In this document: one piece after another, positions 35,733 to 47,564 of the stretch
How the letters are laid out: every line of letters begins with the position of its first letter
Position numbering within the stretch: position 1 is the stretch's first letter
Origin: Strobilurus pachycystidiatus
Lineage: Eukaryota; Basidiomycota; Agaricomycetes; Agaricales; Physalacriaceae
Length of the DNA stretch: 64,000 nucleotides
Assembly (NCBI GenBank): GCA_019915135.1
Contig: JAHLMK010000043.1
Span: forward strand, 1-64,000
Direction: 5' to 3'
Made by a program: the position numbers and the translations under genes
Notes under the pieces: generated by a model
Databases searched by the model: none
Told to the model about the DNA's origin: nothing
What the model saw: the letters and a program-made list of their open reading frames with translations, nothing else

Positions 35733-38700
35733 ATGGATGCTATGTATGCGGACTCACTCATCGAACTACAGCTTCAAGTCGCAACTCTACTTCCATTCAA
35801 TAAAATGGCCAACTCGACACTCGATAAGAAATATCTAACCCGACGTGAAACGGCGATGGAGGTCATGACATCCGGTGGATGGAAGGATCTTCGCAAGATC
35901 ACTACCTGTTCACGGCGTCAGACTAAGTTCACCTTCAGAGATGAACTGCATCACCTTACAGAGCTGTTTCGAACAGTGAGAGCGGCGTATTTCGAGCTCG
36001 AGCCCGACGGTAAGACTGGACACTTCGCCGTCATTGATACTCTATTTCAAGCATTGATTACTCGATTGGCTAAACGCAAGATCAAGGCAGCCGGATCCTT
36101 ACTGATGTTTGGTGTCGGAGATCTCGCGATTCCATCGTGGGGGAGAAATGGCCTTATTGACGAGTGGTACTCTGAAAGTGACTTCGAGCTCTACGGGATA
36201 GCATTCATTGCTGAAGTCGAGAACTTTTTAGCCACCTTAGACTACTATCATGACTGGGAAACTGGCTTACCACGAGGTCCTGAGGCTGCAGAGCTCGACG
36301 AGCTACCAGATCAGCCTCGAGACATTAGTTCCTGGTCAGAGATGCGTCGCCAAACTTCTACTCGACACTGGCGTACCGGAGAAAGTACGAGTCATACCGG
36401 AAAGAAACCGCGTTCCAGTGCAGGTGCCGGTGCTTTTGGGAGTTCCTGGTTCAGCAATGCAGGCCGACCCGAGCATCGTAGACAGTCTGGTTCAGGAGGT
36501 CGAGGAAATCCAAAGTCTTCAGGAGATCCCGATCCCGACGAGGATCCCTTCGAGGATGACTGGAACTGGCGTCGCTCACGTCCAAGGAGGTCTAATGGAC
36601 CTGGTGGCGGCGGCGGCGGCAGCGGCGGCGGTGGCGGCAGCGGCGGCGGCGGCAATCCTGGTGGAGGAGGATCTGGTGGCGGAAATGGCGGTCCTGGCGG
36701 AAACGGACCCGGAGGACCTGGAAATAATGGTCAGTCACTGAATCATCCTCAAGCAGAAGCTCACTTTGACACGAAAATCAAGGTCTCCGATATTCCCGGA
36801 TGGGATGGAGACACAGATGCCATCGTACATTGGCTGCTGAAAGTTGATGACTTCGCTGACCTCGGCGAGCGAGTCTTCGTACAACTCGGAAAGTGGGTAC
36901 CTAAACGTTTCTCGGGATCAGCAGACAGTTGGTACTTTTCCTTACCTCCTGAGGTGCGACGTCGCAATGAGAAAGATTGGGGTACCTTACGCGAAGCTAT
37001 CACCACTTACTGGATGAACCGTAAGTGGTGGGAGCGACAGAAGAAGCGTGCACGAAATGCTGCTTACCGAGATCAAGGTCATACTCGCGAGACTCCGAGC
37101 GAATACTATGTCAGAAAGACTGAACTGTTGCGAACAGCATACGAACTAGAGGAAACCGAAATAATCAGTGAGGTTATGAATGGTGTTCCCGATTCATGGG
37201 AAACAATCCTCAACACGGAGCTTTTCGAGACAGCGATGGACTTACAGGAAAGTATTCGATATCACGAAGAGACTCTCCTCTCGTTGACCGTTCCGCGACG
37301 ATTCGCATCCTATAAAGTCGGCACCGAGTATAGTCTCGAGACTGATGAAACAGAAACTCACATACCTCATAATGCCCGAGTACACTTAGTCGGTGCCACC
37401 ACTAAACTACCACCGCCACAGTATCCGAAAGACGATTCGAACGTCACAACGAGGGGCCTAACGCCAAAAGCGAAAGGCGCCCGACCATGTCGGCACTGTG
37501 GAAGTGATCTACATTGGGACAATGAGTGTAAGTATCATGTGAAAGGAATGCGGAACGCTCGTACCCGGTTAGCACAGGCAGATTCAGACTACCTCGACGC
37601 GTTGGACGCATACGAGAACCTTTATTACGCCATGCTCGACGAGAGCAATGCGTCATCCGAGCAGGGTTTTGAATCTGCCCTCCAGATTTCCGAATCCGCA
37701 GCGTTGATGGCAAAGTCCAGCGAGGTTGCGACGGCCCTGGAGGGCTATAACGGTGACGTTGAGGCTGCGGATATCCACTGTGAAGAGTCGGAAATGAACG
37801 TACCGTCTTGTGAAGAGTGTGAACACTCCAACACGGACGCTGATGACAGAGTCATGTCAGAATCCATGTCAGATGGAAGCGAAAGTACTCATCAGCGTGC
37901 GCAACATGAGGATGAACGCGTCAGGGTCACTGCATGCCGCGCATACTACGAGAAACCAGCTTTGAATCGAAAAACTAGGAGAAGATTAGCTAAAGACATT
38001 GCTCGCGTATCTCATGTAGTGAAACAATTACCTGGGAGTGATCCGACGAAGCCTCTAATCCAGTTAAAACAGCTGAGCGCGCGGCCGCCAGGTTGCACGT
38101 TTCTGGGAAGCCGAGCTACTGAGACCGTGGCGCTGATTGATGGAGTCGATCTGATCAAAGTAATTGTGGATTCAGGGTCCGATATCACTTTAATTTCGGA
38201 AGAAATACTGCGAAAACTCACCTGTTCGCCGCGCGTTCGCGTTGGGCAGCAGATTAATCTGCTTCAAGTGACCGGAAAGACCAGTATTTCGGGATTCGTG
38301 AACGTCGACCTTGTGTTCGAAACCCCGGATGGACCCGTCCAAATGAATGTTGACGCCTATGCCGTTAGAGGCATGTCGACCCCGTTCATCCTTGGTAACG
38401 ATTTCGCTGATCAATATTCTATATCGGTTATGCGTCGAGGGGGAGAAACATACCTTCAATTCGGTGATTCCGGACGAGAACTACTGGTGAAAAACTCGTT
38501 GACACAGTCTTTACTGGACCAGGAGGGTAATACCTTCAAAGTGCAAGCTGTTAAAACGGCGCAAGCAAATTTGAGTCGCGTCCAGACTCACCGAAGATCA
38601 CAGAAGAGGAGGAAACGCGATCGCGCCGATCAGAAGAACGGACAAGTTCGCGCTGCTGAACGTGTCGTCATTGGCCCAGGAATGTGCCGAAGAGTACCCG

Positions 38701-41700
38701 TGAAAGTAGCATTTCCATCTGGAGGAGATTCGCTGTTCGTGGAACGAAATATCAAGCAGGGTAATAATTCTGATGACATGTATGGCTCACCTGATGTCTT
38801 GATCACTCGTGAACAGTCCTTCCTGCCTATATCAAACTTCTCTGCAAGCCCAGTCGTTATTTCGGAGGGCGAAGTACTCGGGAAAGCTCGAAATCCGCGT
38901 AATTGGCTTGACGAGCGTCGGAAAAATGAAGCCAAGATACCAAGATACCAGGAGTACGCGAGGTTCATTCGCCAGTTGGTGAACGATCGTTGCAGAGAGC
39001 CGGCGGTAACCCCGGACTCGGCGAACGGATCAATCAATGACCACGCCATTCCCGTGACTCGTGCTATCACCTCCATCTCCGACATCTCGTCCAAGGCACA
39101 TCGAAACGCGTCCGAGCCTGACGACCCCGCAGCCACAGAACCCGTTGAAGGGGGGCCCAAAACGGCTGAACTGCCAGCAGAGCCGACCCCGGCGGATCGG
39201 TTCTTGCCCACAGTAGACATCTCTGGCCACCTCACGGACGACCAGCGCGTTCGACTCGAACGCGTTCTTCTGGACAACCAGGACGCGTTCGGACTGGACG
39301 GTAGACTTGGAAACCACGACACTCAAGTTGAAATTCGTCTTAAACCTGATGCGACGCCAGTCTCGTTACCACCATTCTCGACATCACCAATGAACCGCGA
39401 GGTCATCGACCGTCAAATGGACTCGTGGATCGCCTTAGGCGTTATAGAACCATCAACGAGCCCTTGGGGAGCTCCGGCATTCATTGTTTACCGAAACGGT
39501 AAGCCGCGCATGGTGGTTGATTTCCGTAGACTGAACGCAATGGTTGTTCCAGACGAGTTCCCTCTCCCGAAGCAAGAAGACATTACGCAGGCACTCTCAG
39601 GCGCACAATGGCTTACGACGCTTGACGCGCTCTCGGGGTTCACGCAACTTACGATGGCATCGAATTCTCGTGAGCCACTTTCGTTTCGAACTCACCGAGG
39701 TCTCTGGCAGTTTGTGCGTATGCCGTTCGGCTACAGGAACGGACCAAGTGTCTTCCAACGAGTCATGCAGAAGGTACTCGCCCCGTTCTTATGGCTGTTT
39801 GCGCTCGTATACATTGATGACATAGTGGTATTCTCCTTGACTTTCGAGGACCATCTCAAGCATTTGGAACAAGTCCTCAAAGCTATAGCAAAGGCTGGAA
39901 TCACTTTGTCACCAAGTAAGTGTCATTTTGCGTACCAGTCTCTCTTACTTTTAGGACAGAAAGTCTCGCGTCTCGGCATGTCGACTCATAAGGAGAAAGT
40001 CGATGCAATCTTGTCCTTGGAAACGCCGCGCGATGTCGCTGAATTACAGGTTTTTCTAGGTATGATGGTATACTTCTCGGCGTATGTTCCGTTTTATGCT
40101 TGGATAGCTAACCCACTCTTCAGGCTATTGAAGAAGGGTACGCCGTGGGAGTGGACTGAGCTTCACGAGGAAGCGTTCGATCTGTGCAAACAGGTCCTTT
40201 CCGAGGCTCCTGTTCGTGGGTATGCGATGGTCGGGAAACCATACCGTGTATATACCGACGCCTGTGATTATGGACTCGCTGGAATTTTACAGCAAGTTCA
40301 GCCAATCCAGATTCGTGACCTGAGAGGCACCAAAACTTATGAGAAGCTGCATGAAGCTCATCAGAAGGGTGAGCCGATTCCGCGACTTGTTAGTTCGATC
40401 TCAAAGGACCATGATGATGTTCCTTCAGTAGGAACTTGGGCGGCTAAGTTCGACGACACGATCGTTCATGTCGAACGCGTCGTCTGTTACTGGTCCCGAG
40501 TACTGAAATCGGCAGAGCGTAATTACTCGCCAACGGAGCGTGAAGCTCTCGCACTCAAGGAGGCTTTAATCAAATTTCAGCCTTACATCGAAGGTGAAAG
40601 GATAATTGCTGTCACCGATCATGCAGCGCTGACATGGGCTCGCACATACCAGAACGTGAATCGACGCTTGCTGACTTGGGGAATGGTCTACTCGGCCTTT
40701 CCTAATATGCATATAGTACACCGCGCCGGACGCGTTCATTCTAACGTAGATCCAATTTCTCGCCTGCGACGGCGCGTCCCTAACGAGACAGGTCCCGTTT
40801 CGGACACTATGCAGTCCATAAACTTGGGAAAGACGGACGAAACAGACCCCATGCGTTCTCTATATGAGAAATTTGGATCTCGATTTGAGGAGAAGCTACT
40901 CAGCATTGGTAAGAGGCACATTCAAAACGAAGTCGAAGCTTTTTCGGGGGAGCCTACTACAGTAAGTACAGAAGTGGACATCGAGAGTACTAATGGACAA
41001 ATTTTAGCTTCAACTTGTTTCGTATCGGCACAAAATTACAGCGTCGTGATTAGCGTCGCCTCTGGAGAGATAGCTCGGTGGCGCGACGCGTATCAACAAG
41101 ACCCGTACTTTCGAGACGTGATTTCATCACTGCAGGATCCCGGAGTACACCAACGGCCTCGATACCCACAGTACATGTATGGCGATGACGGCCTCATCTT
41201 CTTTGAGGATGCTAATGGTAATAACCGCCTATGCGTACCGAAGCCTTTGCGCGTGGAATTGATGAAGCAGGTTCACGATTCGCTTACCGAGTCCGCTCAT
41301 GCAGGTTACCATCGGTGCTATAACCGTCTCGCATCTACACACTACTGGCCAGGAATGTCACGCGATCTTAAACAGTACGTGAATACCTGTGATCTCTGTC
41401 AGAAGGCGAAACCGAGTCGTGTAGGCGCCGCAGGTTTACTTCAACCAATTCCGATTCCATCTAAACCGTTTGAGGTGCTCACTATGGACTTTATCCCAGA
41501 ACTCCCTGCCGCTCACGGTTTCGACAATGTTCTTGTCATCGTCGATAAGTTAACCAAGTTCGGCATCTTCATTCCATGCAAGACAACTATCACACAGGAT
41601 GAAACGGCCGCTCTGTTCTTCGAGCACGTCATATCCAGATTCGGAATTCCTCGCCAGATCATCTCGGACCGAGACACACGATGGAGAGGTGCTTTTTGGA

Positions 41701-42662
41701 AGGAAGTGTGCGAGTTGATGGGAATGACACGAGCACTCACAACGTCGTATCACCCTCAGGCAGACGGACAAACAGAAGTGTTGAACCAAACTCTAGAAAT
41801 CGCGTTGCGCACTTATGTAAACCCCAATGGCGATGACTGGGATACACTACTCAACGGATTCGCATTAGCTTACAATTCGACGCCTCACTCTGCTACAGGC
41901 TTTGCGCCATCGTTCTTGTTATATGGCTTCTTACCTGTTACCGAGTCGACTTTGATGGCACAACCGGACTTTGTTCCGCGACCAATCGGAGACTCAGTAT
42001 CTCAGGGAGGCAAGCCGGATCAGATTCATCTTAATCATGAAAATGAGCAAGCCGTGGATATGGTTGAGCAGTTCGAGGCAATGCGACAAATAGCTAAAGA
42101 TGCCTTGAGCTTGAGTCGAGCTTTTCAGGAGAAAAATTATAATAAAAATAAGCTAGGGACTGAGTTCGAGGAAGAAGATCAAGTCTTACTGAATCCGCAC
42201 TCACTAGAGATGTTAAGAAGCTTCAAAGGGAAAGGACAGAAGCTGTTAATGAGGTACGACGGACCATTCGAAGTTGTTCGGAAACTCAGCCCGATCACTT
42301 ACCAATTACGGCTTCCCGACACTTATCTAATTCATCCGATCATCAATATTGCCCATTTGGAAAAGTACCGCGCGTCACCGCCAGAGCTTGGACCACGACC
42401 AGTTACGCGAATGAAAAATGATGATTTCGCAAGACTAGAAGAGGAGCAAGAGGTCGAGAAAATAGTAGCTCAGCGCTACTATCGAGGATCCGGAAAACAA
42501 CGGCGGATTTTGAAATACAAGGTTCACTTCAAGGGCTTCCCATCAAGTCAAGACCTCTGGAAAACGGCGAAACAACTGCAAAATGCGCCGGAAATCCTAA
42601 AGGAATGGCGAACCCAGCAGCTGGAGATTGGAGCTAGCAAAACCTCCGAGACCGGAGCTTGA
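35733..42662 (+). CDS. gag-pol: Gag-Pol polyprotein of the Ty3 chromovirus
   Basis: A single frame that is open from the LTR border; the first ATG is at 35733, giving 2309 aa. Order by nucleotide: Gag capsid-like region (~36765-37300, [22 protein letters not shown]), preceded by a Gly-rich linker (36590-36735). Then come a CCHC zinc knuckle [14 protein letters not shown] (37487-37530), aspartic protease [10 protein letters not shown] (~38165) and reverse transcriptase (39500-39900, active site YIDD at ~39809). RNase H follows ([13 protein letters not shown] ~40250, TDHAALTW ~40615), then integrase (zinc-binding HHCC ~41275-41400, catalytic core with MDF, SDRDTRW and DGQTEVLN to ~41790) and a C-terminal chromodomain-like segment ([16 protein letters not shown], 42500-42570). 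The chromodomain would direct insertion to marked chromatin. No stop or frameshift is seen, so it is probably still active. Confidence 0.95.
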   Translation: MDAMYADSLIELQLQVATLLPFNKMANSTLDKKYLTRRETAMEVMTSGGWKDLRKITTCSRRQTKFTFRDELHHLTELFRTVRAAYFELEPDGKTGHFAVIDTLFQALITRLAKRKIKAAGSLLMFGVGDLAIPSWGRNGLIDEWYSESDFELYGIAFIAEVENFLATLDYYHDWETGLPRGPEAAELDELPDQPRDISSWSEMRRQTSTRHWRTGESTSHTGKKPRSSAGAGAFGSSWFSNAGRPEHRRQSGSGGRGNPKSSGDPDPDEDPFEDDWNWRRSRPRRSNGPGGGGGGSGGGGGSGGGGNPGGGGSGGGNGGPGGNGPGGPGNNGQSLNHPQAEAHFDTKIKVSDIPGWDGDTDAIVHWLLKVDDFADLGERVFVQLGKWVPKRFSGSADSWYFSLPPEVRRRNEKDWGTLREAITTYWMNRKWWERQKKRARNAAYRDQGHTRETPSEYYVRKTELLRTAYELEETEIISEVMNGVPDSWETILNTELFETAMDLQESIRYHEETLLSLTVPRRFASYKVGTEYSLETDETETHIPHNARVHLVGATTKLPPPQYPKDDSNVTTRGLTPKAKGARPCRHCGSDLHWDNECKYHVKGMRNARTRLAQADSDYLDALDAYENLYYAMLDESNASSEQGFESALQISESAALMAKSSEVATALEGYNGDVEAADIHCEESEMNVPSCEECEHSNTDADDRVMSESMSDGSESTHQRAQHEDERVRVTACRAYYEKPALNRKTRRRLAKDIARVSHVVKQLPGSDPTKPLIQLKQLSARPPGCTFLGSRATETVALIDGVDLIKVIVDSGSDITLISEEILRKLTCSPRVRVGQQINLLQVTGKTSISGFVNVDLVFETPDGPVQMNVDAYAVRGMSTPFILGNDFADQYSISVMRRGGETYLQFGDSGRELLVKNSLTQSLLDQEGNTFKVQAVKTAQANLSRVQTHRRSQKRRKRDRADQKNGQVRAAERVVIGPGMCRRVPVKVAFPSGGDSLFVERNIKQGNNSDDMYGSPDVLITREQSFLPISNFSASPVVISEGEVLGKARNPRNWLDERRKNEAKIPRYQEYARFIRQLVNDRCREPAVTPDSANGSINDHAIPVTRAITSISDISSKAHRNASEPDDPAATEPVEGGPKTAELPAEPTPADRFLPTVDISGHLTDDQRVRLERVLLDNQDAFGLDGRLGNHDTQVEIRLKPDATPVSLPPFSTSPMNREVIDRQMDSWIALGVIEPSTSPWGAPAFIVYRNGKPRMVVDFRRLNAMVVPDEFPLPKQEDITQALSGAQWLTTLDALSGFTQLTMASNSREPLSFRTHRGLWQFVRMPFGYRNGPSVFQRVMQKVLAPFLWLFALVYIDDIVVFSLTFEDHLKHLEQVLKAIAKAGITLSPSKCHFAYQSLLLLGQKVSRLGMSTHKEKVDAILSLETPRDVAELQVFLGMMVYFSAYVPFYAWIANPLFRLLKKGTPWEWTELHEEAFDLCKQVLSEAPVRGYAMVGKPYRVYTDACDYGLAGILQQVQPIQIRDLRGTKTYEKLHEAHQKGEPIPRLVSSISKDHDDVPSVGTWAAKFDDTIVHVERVVCYWSRVLKSAERNYSPTEREALALKEALIKFQPYIEGERIIAVTDHAALTWARTYQNVNRRLLTWGMVYSAFPNMHIVHRAGRVHSNVDPISRLRRRVPNETGPVSDTMQSINLGKTDETDPMRSLYEKFGSRFEEKLLSIGKRHIQNEVEAFSGEPTTVSTEVDIESTNGQILASTCFVSAQNYSVVISVASGEIARWRDAYQQDPYFRDVISSLQDPGVHQRPRYPQYMYGDDGLIFFEDANGNNRLCVPKPLRVELMKQVHDSLTESAHAGYHRCYNRLASTHYWPGMSRDLKQYVNTCDLCQKAKPSRVGAAGLLQPIPIPSKPFEVLTMDFIPELPAAHGFDNVLVIVDKLTKFGIFIPCKTTITQDETAALFFEHVISRFGIPRQIISDRDTRWRGAFWKEVCELMGMTRALTTSYHPQADGQTEVLNQTLEIALRTYVNPNGDDWDTLLNGFALAYNSTPHSATGFAPSFLLYGFLPVTESTLMAQPDFVPRPIGDSVSQGGKPDQIHLNHENEQAVDMVEQFEAMRQIAKDALSLSRAFQEKNYNKNKLGTEFEEEDQVLLNPHSLEMLRSFKGKGQKLLMRYDGPFEVVRKLSPITYQLRLPDTYLIHPIINIAHLEKYRASPPELGPRPVTRMKNDDFARLEEEQEVEKIVAQRYYRGSGKQRRILKYKVHFKGFPSSQDLWKTAKQLQNAPEILKEWRTQQLEIGASKTSETGA

Positions 42663-43163
42663 AAACAAGACTAGGGACGATGCTCGTAAATCCGTCCTGC
42701 ACCTACGCCGCATGTCTGTCCTGCAACGCCACTATGCAGCTCCACTTGCGGAGCTTCGCAGCTGTTTCTCTCGTCTACGGACTGCGCATTCTTACTCTCA
42801 GCTACTCCAACTCGTTCTCTGAATAAGTATTTAATCCATTCCGATTTTCGAGGTTTTGCCATCATCCACTCACTTGATATCTCTCAATCAGTGCCGCACA
42901 CGCGCCATTCACCACACAACCCATACTTACACACCTACCCTACCATTTCATCAAAGAAACCATGTCGTCCATCGCAGTTACCGCCGGCGTCGATCGTCCC
43001 GTCAACCCCGACAACGTGTTCCGTGCTCAGCCTGAGTCTCACGTCGAGGCTGTCCGCAACCTTTGCGTGTGGCTTCCGCGCTGCGACAACGCCAATCGAT
43101 TCCGACACATTTTGTATCAGTCCATCCGTCCATTGGAGATCAGCCAGATTGTCGCCGTTGGGA

Positions 43164-44914
43164 ATAAACCCAGATCCAGAATCTCAAGTATCCGGGAAGG
43201 TACTTCGACGGGACACTCGAGTGTCCCGGGTTATCAGACACTGTATATTGATTCGTACCGAACAATTCATCGAGTATCTAAGTAACCACAATCACTTGAG
43301 TAATTCTAACACTCAAGGGTACCGCAACCTTGGGTGTGTGAGTCATCAACGTAACGGAAACCTTGAGTGAGCAAAGTACTTGAGGATTAGAAACACTTGA
43401 GTAAGCAGGACACTCGAGGGTCTCGAGTTCCAAGTAAGAGGAGAAGGAAGTACCACTCGATAGAACCTTTACTTGCGTATCCGTCGACTCGAGGGTCCGT
43501 TTACTCGAAGCGAGGGAATGGAGGAGTAGATTGTTTGATGAGTCCCGCACTTGAGCGCGTCAACTTATGAGTTTTGCGACCTGAGGTCTCGACCACAGTG
43601 TCAAAAGCATCGAGACACCGTGACCGATAAACTTGATGTGTTGTCGATTTATGGCGTCGGGTCGGGGTCCTGTGAGCGGGTGAGTGGGGGTAGCTTCAGA
43701 CGTTCAGTGGCACACACCGCTGTCTAGGTCGCCATCAGTCGTACTGACGCGCTGTCCGACGTCCAAGGCACACGGAATATGGGCCAGGAGATCCAGAGAG
43801 CTTCAGTGGCACACGTGGGTCTTGTGGGCGGGTGAGTGGGGGTAGGTCCAGACTTCCAGTGGCACGCACCCGCTGCTGTCTAGGTAGCCACCGGTCGATG
43901 CCGTACCGACGCACTGTCCAACGCGCTGTCCAACGTCCAAGGCCCACGGCGCATGAGCGGGAAGAATCAGAGAGCTCCAGTGGCACACGTCGTGGTAAGA
44001 AGACAAGAGAGAAAACATCACGTGGTGTAGATCCTCGAACAAAGGCCTAACAATGTTCCCTTCGCGACGTCCTCTATCACATTGTTGTGTTTCGCGCCAC
44101 TTGATCATGCCCTCTAATTTGCTATCTTATCTTCGGGCTGTCGGCAACAGAGCATTTGGCGGCCTTTGTTCTCAGATCAGTCACCACGTGAGCCTTTCTG
44201 ACTTGTCCACTTACCACAACCATCGCCACTCGACCACCGCCAATCAACTACCTTGGCCGCTCCCCGGATCGAGCCGCTCGACCAACTTTACCATGAACGC
44301 TCAAAGGATCTTGGACGATGGCGGCGCCGGGAACGCCGTCGACACCAGTGAAGAAAGGGAGGTAATGCTTCTTGTGGCCTAAAGGCGCGTCACCGTTTCA
44401 CACTCATGCAGATTGCGCTCACCAACGTTCAGCCACCTAAAGTTGACCAGTGAGCATCCGTCGTCTCCTCTGGGTCAACGGTTGCTCGGCGACGATTGGA
44501 CACCGTGTCTTCTTTCTGCACCCTTTGCTCGAATAGTCGGTATCCTTGAATGTTGCTACTGGAGGAGTATTTGATTCCTTCAAGTGTTCTTCCCACAAGT
44601 ATTCCGTTCCCTTAAGGATCCCGGGTAATTAACCTCCTCAAGTGTACGATTTCCTGATCCGGTACCCTTGAGTTTTACAAGAACTCAGCTACTCAAGTGT
44701 GAGTCAAGTATTCCTTCCATACATGTAACATGGCCAGTATTCATCATTCAAGTTTCAGTACCCTCAAGTCTTAGAATTACCCGAGTGATCGTGGTTGCTT
44801 ACTCGATGTATTGTTCGGTAGGACTCAATATACAGTGTATTCGATACCCCGGGACACTCGAGTGTCCCGTCCAATTACCTTCCCGGACACTTGAGATCCC
44901 GGATCTGGATACTG
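43164..44914. mobile_element. Non-autonomous TIR element with long inverted repeats
   Basis: About 150-base imperfect terminal inverted repeats: left 43164-43315, right about 44760-44914, sharing CCAGATCC, TCTCAAGTGTCCGGGAAGG, ACACTGTATATTGA and CCGAACAAT stretches. Flanked by a 7-bp direct repeat GTTGGGA (43157-43163, 44915-44921). Excision in silico restores the host frame. Both arms carry CTTGAGT/ACTCAAG motifs in number and the same 20-base palindrome CGGGACACTCGAGTGTCCCG (43209-43228 and 44850-44869). No transposase is encoded. The outermost 5 or 6 bases of the arms do not pair well, so the exact ends may be off by a base or two. Confidence 0.85.
43667..43990. repeat. Internal tandem duplication in the long-TIR element
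   Basis: Two diverged copies beginning GTCCTGTGAGCGGGTGAGTG and GTCTTGTGGGCGGGTGAGTG (43667 and 43819), each running through GGTAG, CAGTGGCACRCAC, CTGTCTAGGT and CCAAGGCMCACGG to CAGTGGCACACG. Confidence 0.8.
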
Positions 44915-45993
44915 GTTGGGACGCATCACTTTGCCGTTCGACGCGAATATGGCATGTGGATCATGGGCACTGCTCATATTCTTCATGTTATTTTCATGAA
45001 CATGGTAAACAACAGCGAGATGTACCCTTTGAATCCCGACACCTTCGGAGCACAGCGTATCCCGACTTCCATCCCGCGCCATGCTCTCGACCTGCTTGGA
45101 CACAAATTCTGGCCATCTCTCTATCCCGATGGCGTCGTCCATGTACCCTATATCTATTCCGAACCTCATCACTTTGCGACTATGCGTTTCGAGTCGATAG
45201 TCCACTTGCAAGACATGCATGACTACTTCCAGGGCAAGTCTCGTGTTCATTCGCGATACAAGCTGAAACTCACGCGTCATTTAGAACTCCTCGTCTCGAT
45301 GATCTCGGGAATCAGCTCTTTCATGCAGAAATGCGTCGAACAGGGTCTTAGCTGCTCTGTGAACTGTGGTTCTCCATGGAGGTTCCCTTTGGCAGAATAT
45401 CTGTTGCACGTCGCCCCTCACATCCTCCTTCGCGAAGCCGCCGTTCGGAAAATGTCTATCCGAGACCTCTTGCATCAGGAGCTATTCGGACCGAACCTTC
45501 GACTTCCAGTCGCTCACGTTGCGGAAGTCACTCCCGAGGTCATCAGAGGCCGCAACGTTACCCCATTCCAATATCCACTCGACCCGACTTATCCTGTCCT
45601 GAATATCTGGAAGTACTGCGAATACTGCCAGTCGTTGGGTTGCTCAGAGAATGACTGCCCCTACGCCGCCAAGGGTACGGTCTTCATAGCGGGACCAACT
45701 TCTTGGTCCACTGAGGCCATTGACGGTGATCTCTCGGATTATACGGAGGACACTGACAACGAGGACTCTGACGAGTCTGAGGTCGCTGACAGCGACGAAC
45801 CTCCGGAGCTCACCGACTCCGATTTCGACTCTGACTTCGATTCGGATGCCCATGAATGGTCGGACTCCGAGGATGAAGAAGAATCCGGTCAGCATTACGT
45901 GCCAGTCCGATTCTAGATGGACTTTCAATGATTGTATGTACGTTTGATAATTATGACACTCGATTAACGATTCCTCAAGGTATAACGCACACT

Positions 45994-46003
45994 GGGGGGG
46001 CTA
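45994..46003 (+). promoter_or_regulatory. Polypurine tract of the retroelement
   Basis: A run of G (GGGGGGG) followed by CTA directly before the 3' LTR, the expected plus-strand primer for reverse transcription. Confidence 0.6.
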
Positions 46004-46403
46004 TGTTACGGATCTCTCTACACCCACATTCGCCTCCGTCGATCCGATCGCCCTGCGCTTCGCGCCCGCGATCGAGCTGCGCCGTAGTTACTTGACTGCG
46101 AATCCGCAGGAGTCTGCGTATACCTTTCGGACTCTGTAGTTACTCCTAGTATAAATACTTGTATTGTTGAGTAGCTACCCACTTTATCTTTGCTTTACCA
46201 ATAACCCCGCGTGCCATATTTGAGCCCACACTTCAAGACTGACAAGCTAAGCCCCGCGCTAGCCCAGATCTTTACGGTAAACCTGAGAGCTTTCACGCGA
46301 ACGACTAATCCTAATCAAGTCTATTCGCGTCCCTGCTAACTACTCGCTAACGACGTTCGTCTCGAGCGCCGACTAGTTCTACGTAATCGAGACATCTCTA
46401 ACA
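46004..46403 (+). repeat. 3' LTR, 400 bp
   Basis: Same sequence as the 5' LTR, followed by the second TCGCC copy. Confidence 0.95.
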
Positions 46404-47000
46404 TCGCCGTTCTTTGACGGCTCGGTATTAAAGTCAATGACATATGATACATCGATATCGAGACCATATGTCAGGGTATCCGTTACGACACCAATTCGTA
46501 AGGATCCAGATTCCCATGCATCAATGAAGGCCTTCCGATCGGAAGCGTCCAGGAGGGAGTTGTATGGCTGAACAAGGCGCGTCCGGTTGGGGATGTCGTC
46601 AGGGATAAGGGAGTCGAGGAATTCAATGATGCTCTGGCCCGTGGCAATTCTATATGCAAACACAAGGACCTGGCGGATTTCTGATGCATCTTCCATCTCG
46701 AATGGGATAAGATAAGAGAGATCGAGGAACTTGTCGCCGGTATATGGATGTTGCATAAAGCGGGGAAGATATTTGATATTGGAGCGATCGACACTATATT
46801 GCGCATTGACATAGTGGCCATCCGTGAACCCAAGTTCTTGAGCTATCGAGCGCGCACTCGCCGGAGTAACGGTCCCACTGACAGCGGCCCAGACGGTCTC
46901 GGGCCTGAGGCGATGTCGAAGAGAGGAGAGTGATTTGTAGGGTTCCTCAAAGACGCCGAAGCCTTTTCCCGCAAGATGTGCTTCATCGATGAGAAACCAC

Positions 47001-47028
47001 CGAACAAGCTTCGGTACCGAACAAGCTT
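47001..47028. repeat. 17-bp duplication in the helicase DEAH region
   Basis: CGAACAAGCTT occurs at 47001-47011 and 47018-47028 with CGGTAC between. The extra 17 bases shift the helicase frame directly before WFLIDEAH. The junction contains the palindrome TTCGGTACCGAA, as left by excision of a TIR transposon. Confidence 0.85.
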
Positions 47029-47564
47029 CTTGAACTTTGGCACTGCCTCGTACTTCCGGAACTGAGGACTGGAAAGCATCTGAGGAGAGACTACCAAGAG
47101 TCGAACACCATCACATTTGAAGAGTTCCTCAAACAAATTGCGGGCTGGGGTCTGTACGGCAGCTTCCTGCATTGTATCTTCGTTGATTGCCCATGCCCGA
47201 AGACCGTAATTTGTCGCAGTTGTGAGCTGTAGAGAGTCAGTTTGGATCTCAACTTGAGTACCACCTCACTGACATGCTGTTCAGATAGAGCTTTAGTTGG
47301 CACAGCAAGAATACCGATGCCGTCCTCGCGACGCGCTTGCGCTGCAATGAGTGCCGAGAGAATGATGATGGTCTTCCCCCGACCCGTGGCTAGACCAAGG
47401 AACAGGTCCCGACACTGAACTAGGTCGTAGCTATGCGTCTCCTGAGGTTTGCGAAGGGAGGGAACGGAGCATTTCTCGCGGAGAAGCGCATTCAGCCATG
47501 CCGGAGAATTGACTTTGGGTTGTTGAGGAATTGAAGGCGTATTCACGGGGGGTGGAGTGGGCAT

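Larger units (their letters stand above)
42962..45916 (+). pseudogene. Extra post-pol gene of the retroelement, split by a TIR element
   Basis: The two parts, 42962-43163 and 44922-45916, join exactly across a TIR element at one copy of its GTTGGGA duplication to give 398 aa with no other defect. It lies between pol and the 3' LTR on the same strand. The N-terminal 300 aa are a globular, aromatic-rich domain that I do not recognise. Near residue 315 is CEYCQSLGCSENDC, spaced C-X2-C-X4-C-X4-C like a retroviral zinc knuckle with Cys in place of His. The last 75 residues are strongly acidic (Asp/Glu/Ser). No signal peptide or clear membrane segment is seen, so it is not an obvious envelope. It could be a second nucleic-acid-binding structural protein or an accessory factor; function is unknown. 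Confidence 0.7.
35132..46403 (+). mobile_element. Ty3/Gypsy chromovirus-type LTR retrotransposon
   Basis: An 11,272-bp element with 400-bp LTRs, a gag-pol gene, an extra gene after pol, and a polypurine tract. It is flanked by the 5-bp target duplication TCGCC (35127-35131 and 46404-46408). LTRs start TGTTA and end TAACA. The two LTRs appear identical base for base, so the insertion is very young. The internal part was itself hit later by a 1751-bp TIR element. Without that the retroelement is about 9.5 kb. The sequence just after the 5' LTR (TGG at 35535) could be part of a primer-binding site, but the tRNA was not identified. Confidence 0.95.
34226..47564 (-). pseudogene. RecQ-like DEAH helicase gene split by a retrotransposon
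   Basis: Read from 47564 downward: exon 1 47564-47274, an intron of 47 bases, then exon 2 from 47226, broken at 46404/35131 by the Ty3 element and ending at 34226. Without the element, one TCGCC copy and a 17-bp duplication, the frame gives about 665 aa. Motifs in order are Walker A ATGRGKTI, motif II WFLIDEAHLAGKGFG, motif III AVSGTVTP, VLVFAYRIATGQSIIEF, motif V VVTDTLTYGLDI and motif VI QRMGRAGRRGQ. The C-terminus adds ~290 aa with a basic tail (RKKSRGD...RRTRSNRENR). The retroelement sits just before motif VI, and the duplication shifts the frame just before DEAH. The protein resembles RecQ-type helicases found in many copies or near telomeres in fungi. It is co-oriented with the YR2 gene 1.7 kb upstream and has no HUH replicase domain. 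Confidence 0.85.

Noticed and set aside
38630..39322. 230-aa minus-strand open frame
   Set aside because: Antisense shadow of the pol gene between protease and reverse transcriptase.
34226..47564. Helicase as part of a Helitron
   Set aside because: No HUH replicase motif, no 5'-TC/3'-CTRR ends with hairpin were seen, and the motifs are RecQ-like rather than Pif1-like.
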